Positions 60,526 through 64,000 of a stretch of 64,000 bases of DNA are shown here, piece after piece. The first letter of the stretch is position 1; the number at the start of each line of letters is the position of its first letter. A program made the position numbers and the translations under genes. Origin of the DNA: Nocardioides mangrovicus (GTDB taxonomy: Bacteria > Actinomycetota > Actinomycetes > Propionibacteriales > Nocardioidaceae); the NCBI RefSeq assembly GCF_003674065.1, contig NZ_RDBE01000007.1:564085-628084 (forward strand), in the 5' to 3' direction. The notes below the pieces were generated by a model. That model searched no databases and was not told the origin of the DNA. It saw only the letters and a list, made by a program, of their open reading frames with translations.

Positions 60526-62523
60526 GTGCCTCGGGGGACGGTGCTGGACGAGGAGACGTCCGGACAGCCGGGCTACGGCCTGCGCGAGATGTTCGGAGCG
60601 GGGGGAGCGGAGGACCGGAGGCGGTCGGCCACGGCGTGGTCGACGCCCCGGCCCTCCGTCGTGGCTGCGGGCCCGACCCGCCAGCGCATCTCGCGGGGCA
60701 ACCGCTGGGCGCTGGGCCTCTCACTGCTGGGGACGCTGAGCTGGGTCCTCGCGTGCCTGCGCATGGACCCGACCTCCTACACCGACCTCGGCCTGGTCAG
60801 CGCCACCGACGGCTTCTTCTGGGTCGCACTCACCTGCGCGGTGGCCGCCTTCACGTGCGCGCTGCGCGCGACCCGCTTCCGCTGGCCGGTGGCGCTGGTC
60901 TCGCTCCTGGTGATCGTCGCCGTGCTCTACGCGACGCCGTCGTGGATCGAGGGCACGCCGCGGGTCGAGGCCGTCTACCGCCACATCGGCATCGCCGATT
61001 CCTTCGCCCTCAACGGCACGCTACAGCGCCACCTGGACGCCTACTTCAACTGGCCCGGCCTCTTCGCCGCCCTCGGGATGCTGCAGAAGTCGGCGGGGCT
61101 GCCGGACCTGATCGCGATCGCTCGCTGGGCGCCGCCGGTGGCGATCCTCGGCTACGTCGCGCCGGCGCTGCTCATCGCGCGCTCGCTCACCGCCAAGTCG
61201 CGGGTGCAGTGGCTGGCGGTAGGCGTGTTCGTGGTGGTCGACTGGACCGGCCAGGACTACATGTCGCCGCAGACCTTCGCGTTCTGGCTGCTGATGTGCA
61301 TCGCCGGCATCGTCATGACCGTCATCCGCCGCTGGGACGACCCCGACCACGAGGGCCCCTCGGCGAGGCTGCGCCCGATCGAGCGGTTGCGGGCACGGCT
61401 GCGTCCCCAGCAGGCCGCGGCCCGCGTCGACGGCGCCCACCGGCTGTGGGTGGGCGAGGCCGGTCGCCGCGTCCGGCTCTCCCGGGCGCAGTGGCGTGCG
61501 GTGCACCTGGTGGTGGCGCTGGGTGGCAGCGCCCTGATCGCCAGTCACCAGCTGACGCCGTTCATGCTCGTCCTGGTGCTCTTCGCGCTGTGGCTGGTGG
61601 GGCGCACGCCGCACTGGCAGCTGTGGTTCGGGGCCGGCGTCCTGGTGCTGGCCTGGCTGCTGGTGCCCGCGTGGCCGTTCGTCTCCGGGCACATCGGGGA
61701 GATCACCGGCGGGCTGACCAACACCAGCTCCGGTGCCTCGCAGAACCTGGGCGGTCGCACGGCGAGCGGCAGCGCGCAGCACCACCTGGTGGTGAACGCG
61801 ATCATGGTCGAGACCCTGGCGGTCTGGCTGCTGGCGGGGCTCGGCACGCTGCTACTGGTCTCCGAGCGACGCCGTGTGCGGGCGGTGCTGCTGCTGGCGG
61901 GCATGCCGTTCCTGCTGGTGCCGCTGCAGACCTACGGCGGCGAGATGCTCATCCGCGCCTACCTGTTCAGCCTGCCGCTGGTCGGCTTCCTGGTCGCGGT
62001 GTTCCTGCACGCGGCGACGCGACGGCGTCCGACCGACCGGCGCCCCTGGCGCGGGGTGGCCCTCGCGGTGGTGCTGCTCGTGCTGGCCTCGACGACCGTG
62101 CTGACCCGCTACGGCAACGAGCGCGGCGACAGCTTCCGGCCCGCGGAGGTGAACCTGTACTCCTGGTTCTTCGAGCACACGCCGAAGGAGTCGACCGTCG
62201 AGCTGATCGACGCCAACTCCCCGCGCAACTGGCACCGCTACGCCTACGACGTGTGGATGTACTACGAGGAGGCGGCGCCGGGCCCGCGCTGGGAGAAGGA
62301 CCCCACCGCCGACCGGCTGCTGGCCGACATCGCCAAGCGCGGGCACAACCGCAAGCACGCCTACGTCATCTACACGCCCTCGATGGCGCGGATGGCGCAG
62401 CTCTCGGGCAACGCACCGGCCTCGACCTTCACCAAGGTCATCGACGAGCTGGACCACGACCCGCGGTTCAAGCTCATCCACCGCACGTCCGGCGGGTCGG
62501 TCTGGGAGGTGGTGGGCTCATGA
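60526..62523 (+). CDS. polytopic membrane protein, GT-C-like
   Basis: A 665-residue protein with ten to twelve membrane helices between residues ~65 and 530, and a soluble C-terminal ~130 residues (FFEHTPKESTVELIDANSPRNWHRYAYDVWMYYEE...). Its long extracytoplasmic loops, with an acidic DWTGQDYMSPQ segment, recall GT-C polyprenyl-phosphate-dependent glycosyltransferases, but a definite catalytic motif is not clear. It starts at GTG and lies between the GT2 genes and a small membrane protein, so it may transfer the assembled sugar. Confidence 0.72.
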   Translation: MPRGTVLDEETSGQPGYGLREMFGAGGAEDRRRSATAWSTPRPSVVAAGPTRQRISRGNRWALGLSLLGTLSWVLACLRMDPTSYTDLGLVSATDGFFWVALTCAVAAFTCALRATRFRWPVALVSLLVIVAVLYATPSWIEGTPRVEAVYRHIGIADSFALNGTLQRHLDAYFNWPGLFAALGMLQKSAGLPDLIAIARWAPPVAILGYVAPALLIARSLTAKSRVQWLAVGVFVVVDWTGQDYMSPQTFAFWLLMCIAGIVMTVIRRWDDPDHEGPSARLRPIERLRARLRPQQAAARVDGAHRLWVGEAGRRVRLSRAQWRAVHLVVALGGSALIASHQLTPFMLVLVLFALWLVGRTPHWQLWFGAGVLVLAWLLVPAWPFVSGHIGEITGGLTNTSSGASQNLGGRTASGSAQHHLVVNAIMVETLAVWLLAGLGTLLLVSERRRVRAVLLLAGMPFLLVPLQTYGGEMLIRAYLFSLPLVGFLVAVFLHAATRRRPTDRRPWRGVALAVVLLVLASTTVLTRYGNERGDSFRPAEVNLYSWFFEHTPKESTVELIDANSPRNWHRYAYDVWMYYEEAAPGPRWEKDPTADRLLADIAKRGHNRKHAYVIYTPSMARMAQLSGNAPASTFTKVIDELDHDPRFKLIHRTSGGSVWEVVGS

Positions 62524-62966
62524 GGAACCCGGTCTCGGTGCTGCGGCTGCTCGGTGTCCTGCTGCTGTGCGCCCTCGCGTGCGTGGCCGTGGTCGGCGGC
62601 GGGTCGGCGGCGTTCCGTGCCCTGTCGATCGGCCTCTTCATGGTCGCCGCCCCCGGCCTGCTCGTGGTGACCGTGCTGCGGCTCGGCGACGCGCTGCTCT
62701 CGCTGGTCGTGGGCATGGTCGTCGGCCCGGCCGGCTGGGTCATGCTGGCCACGGTGGCCACCTTCCTGGGGCTGTGGTGGCCCGGGCCGACGGTCGTGGT
62801 GGTGGCCGTGCTGCTGGGGGTGCTGGCCCTGGTGCTGCTGGTGCTGGAGCTGCGCGCGCCGGCCAACCCGCTCGACGACGCCCAGCACCGGTTCGTCTCG
62901 CACCGCCACGACGAGGAGGTCCCGGTGGCGGTGGGTCGGCACCGGGGCGCGTTCCCCTTCGGCTGA
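62520..62966 (+). CDS. small polytopic membrane protein
   Basis: A 148-residue protein with four hydrophobic segments (about 6-28, 32-54, 55-85 and 90-112) and a polar histidine-containing C-terminus (HRFVSHRHDEEVPVAVG). It overlaps the preceding gene by 4 bp, so it belongs to the same unit. No family recognised. Confidence 0.65.
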   Translation: MRNPVSVLRLLGVLLLCALACVAVVGGGSAAFRALSIGLFMVAAPGLLVVTVLRLGDALLSLVVGMVVGPAGWVMLATVATFLGLWWPGPTVVVVAVLLGVLALVLLVLELRAPANPLDDAQHRFVSHRHDEEVPVAVGRHRGAFPFG

Positions 62967-62973
62967 GACCCGC

Positions 62974-63888
62974 TCAGCCGGTCGGGGTCGGATCGGTCGC
63001 GGCCCGCCGGGCGGCCAGCAGCGTCCAGGTGACGACGCTGGAGGTGACCGCCGCGCCGAGCATGTGCACCAGCACCAGCGGCACCGGCAGGTCGGTCGCG
63101 TACTGCACGTAGCCGACCACGCCCTGGGCCAGCTCGACGCACAGCAGCGTCGTCACCGCCCGGCGGGCGACGGTGCCGCGCAGCAGCACCAGCAGCGCCA
63201 CGGTGAGCGCCACCAGCAGCCAGACCAGGCCGGAGTGAACGCGGGAGATCTCCATCGCGCTCAGCCCGTTGCGCGGCGCGTGCAGGTCGCCGGCGTGCGG
63301 GCCGGCGCCGGTGACGACCGTGCCGACGTACAGCACCGCCCAGGCCACGACGAAGCCGGCCGCGGCCAGCGTCGCGACCCGGCCGGTGGGATGGGAGGGA
63401 GCCGGGACGGCCTCGCGCCACAGCAGCAGCGTGGCCACGCCCACCAGCGCCATCGAGAGCAGCAGGTGCAGCGAGACCACCCACGGGTTGAGGTCGGTGT
63501 GCACGCTGATGCCGCCGATGACCGCCTGCAGCGGGATGCCGAGCACCAGCACGACGCTCAGCCCGCGCAGGTCGCGCCGCGAGGAGCGGAACACGCCCAC
63601 CAGGGTGGCCAGCGCCACCGCGGTGAGCACGAAGGTCAGCGTGCGGTTGCCGAACTCGATGGCCTGGTGCACCGAGTACGCGCCGTGCGGCACCAGGCTG
63701 GAATCGGTGCAACGGGGCCAGGTGGGGCAGCCCAGGCCGGAGTCGGTGAGGCGGACGGCGCCGCCGGTGACGACGATGACGACGTTGGCGACGAGCGAGG
63801 CCCAGCCCAGCGGCCGGACCCAGCGGTCGCGGAGGTCGGCGCCGGGGCGCTCCAGGACGGTCTGCATGGCCCGACCATCATCGGTCAT
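62974..63888 (-). CDS. ctaA: heme A synthase
   Basis: A 304-residue membrane protein with eight helices. The first extracytoplasmic loop has GGAVRLTDSGLGCPTWPRC (disulphide-forming Cys pair). Heme-ligand His residues lie in HQAIEFGNR, SLHLLLSM, RVHSGLVWLL and VHMLGAAV. It converts heme O from CtaB to heme A. Its ATG overlaps the TGA of a gene entering from the right by 4 bp. It converges with the polysaccharide cluster across 7 bp. Confidence 0.95.
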   Translation of the reverse strand: MTDDGRAMQTVLERPGADLRDRWVRPLGWASLVANVVIVVTGGAVRLTDSGLGCPTWPRCTDSSLVPHGAYSVHQAIEFGNRTLTFVLTAVALATLVGVFRSSRRDLRGLSVVLVLGIPLQAVIGGISVHTDLNPWVVSLHLLLSMALVGVATLLLWREAVPAPSHPTGRVATLAAAGFVVAWAVLYVGTVVTGAGPHAGDLHAPRNGLSAMEISRVHSGLVWLLVALTVALLVLLRGTVARRAVTTLLCVELAQGVVGYVQYATDLPVPLVLVHMLGAAVTSSVVTWTLLAARRAATDPTPTG

Positions 63889-64000
63889 CGGCGGTCGGAC
63901 TCCGCCAGCCGGGCCAGGTTGAGGAGCTGCCGACGTGCCATCACCAGGTCGCCGAGGCAGACCGCCGGCGCGACCACGCGGGCCAGCGGGGAGCGCGGCA
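63885..64000 (-). CDS. C-terminal fragment of a protein coupled to ctaA
   Basis: The last ~37 codons of a minus-strand gene that continues beyond the right edge (…RSPLARVVAPAVCLGD, then LVMARRQLLNLARLAESDRR). The TGA at 63887-63885 overlaps the ctaA ATG by 4 bp, which strongly suggests a real coupled gene. The fragment is Arg- and Ala-rich with no clear hydrophobic helix, so no family is assigned. Confidence 0.6.
   Translation of the reverse strand, partial: PRSPLARVVAPAVCLGDLVMARRQLLNLARLAESDRR

Overview
The window is very GC-rich, with GTG and ATG starts, many 1-4 bp gene overlaps and several leaderless-looking promoters. It carries marker genes of Actinobacteria: rbpA, opcA, whiA, an F420-type luciferase-like oxidoreductase, a duplicated clpP pair with a ClgR/PopR-like regulator, and the rapZ-yvcK-whiA-gap-pgk-tpiA-secG order. 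Gene content and order suggest a Nocardioides-like member of the Nocardioidaceae; this is inference, because no rRNA or complete lineage marker is present. No tRNA, rRNA, CRISPR array, insertion sequence, integrase or phage gene was seen, so this looks like ordinary chromosome.

Layout. 1-5800: end of a GT14-type glycosyltransferase, a methyltransferase coupled to an EI24 membrane protein, small DUF proteins, a mycothiol/glutathione-independent-type formaldehyde dehydrogenase, a polyphosphate kinase 2 and a flavin reductase. 5814-11373: a seven-gene operon joining a tungstate/molybdate-type ABC transporter (TupABC-like) to a PKD-domain surface protein, an ExbB/TolQ-like channel, an ExbD-like DUF2149 protein and a HTH-TOBE metal-oxyanion regulator; this is the most unusual locus here. 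11378-18415: rnhA, then a minus-strand block of two CoA-ester lyases behind a two-ATPase/large FtsX-type permease ABC system. 18585-25367: xylose-type ABC transporter (xylFGH) with a ROK regulator, a double GNAT protein and two paralogous small lipoproteins. 25387-33000: methionine aminopeptidase, clpP pair with XRE regulator set among palindromic repeats, a ferredoxin-reductase-like flavoprotein, an F420 oxidoreductase, a gamma carbonic anhydrase, an MBL hydrolase, and a TetR-SMR efflux pair with a clear operator.

33115-48892: a sulfotransferase-like gene, uvrA with a LexA box, a Rieske lipoprotein, an SGNH hydrolase and a TTC38-like TPR protein, then uvrC-rapZ-yvcK-whiA, gap-pgk-tpiA, secG and rbpA. 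48993-57091: the complete pentose-phosphate operon tkt-tal-pgi-zwf-opcA-pgl on the minus strand. 57304-64000: ctaB, a four-gene surface-polysaccharide-type cluster (two GT2 enzymes and two membrane proteins), then ctaA and a truncated gene coupled to it.

Together the right half couples nucleotide-excision repair, UDP-sugar/RapZ/YvcK envelope control, lower glycolysis and the oxidative pentose-phosphate path, a conserved core arrangement. The left half is accessory: metal-oxyanion uptake, sugar uptake, detoxification and efflux. Intergenic spaces hold several families of short palindromic or direct repeats.
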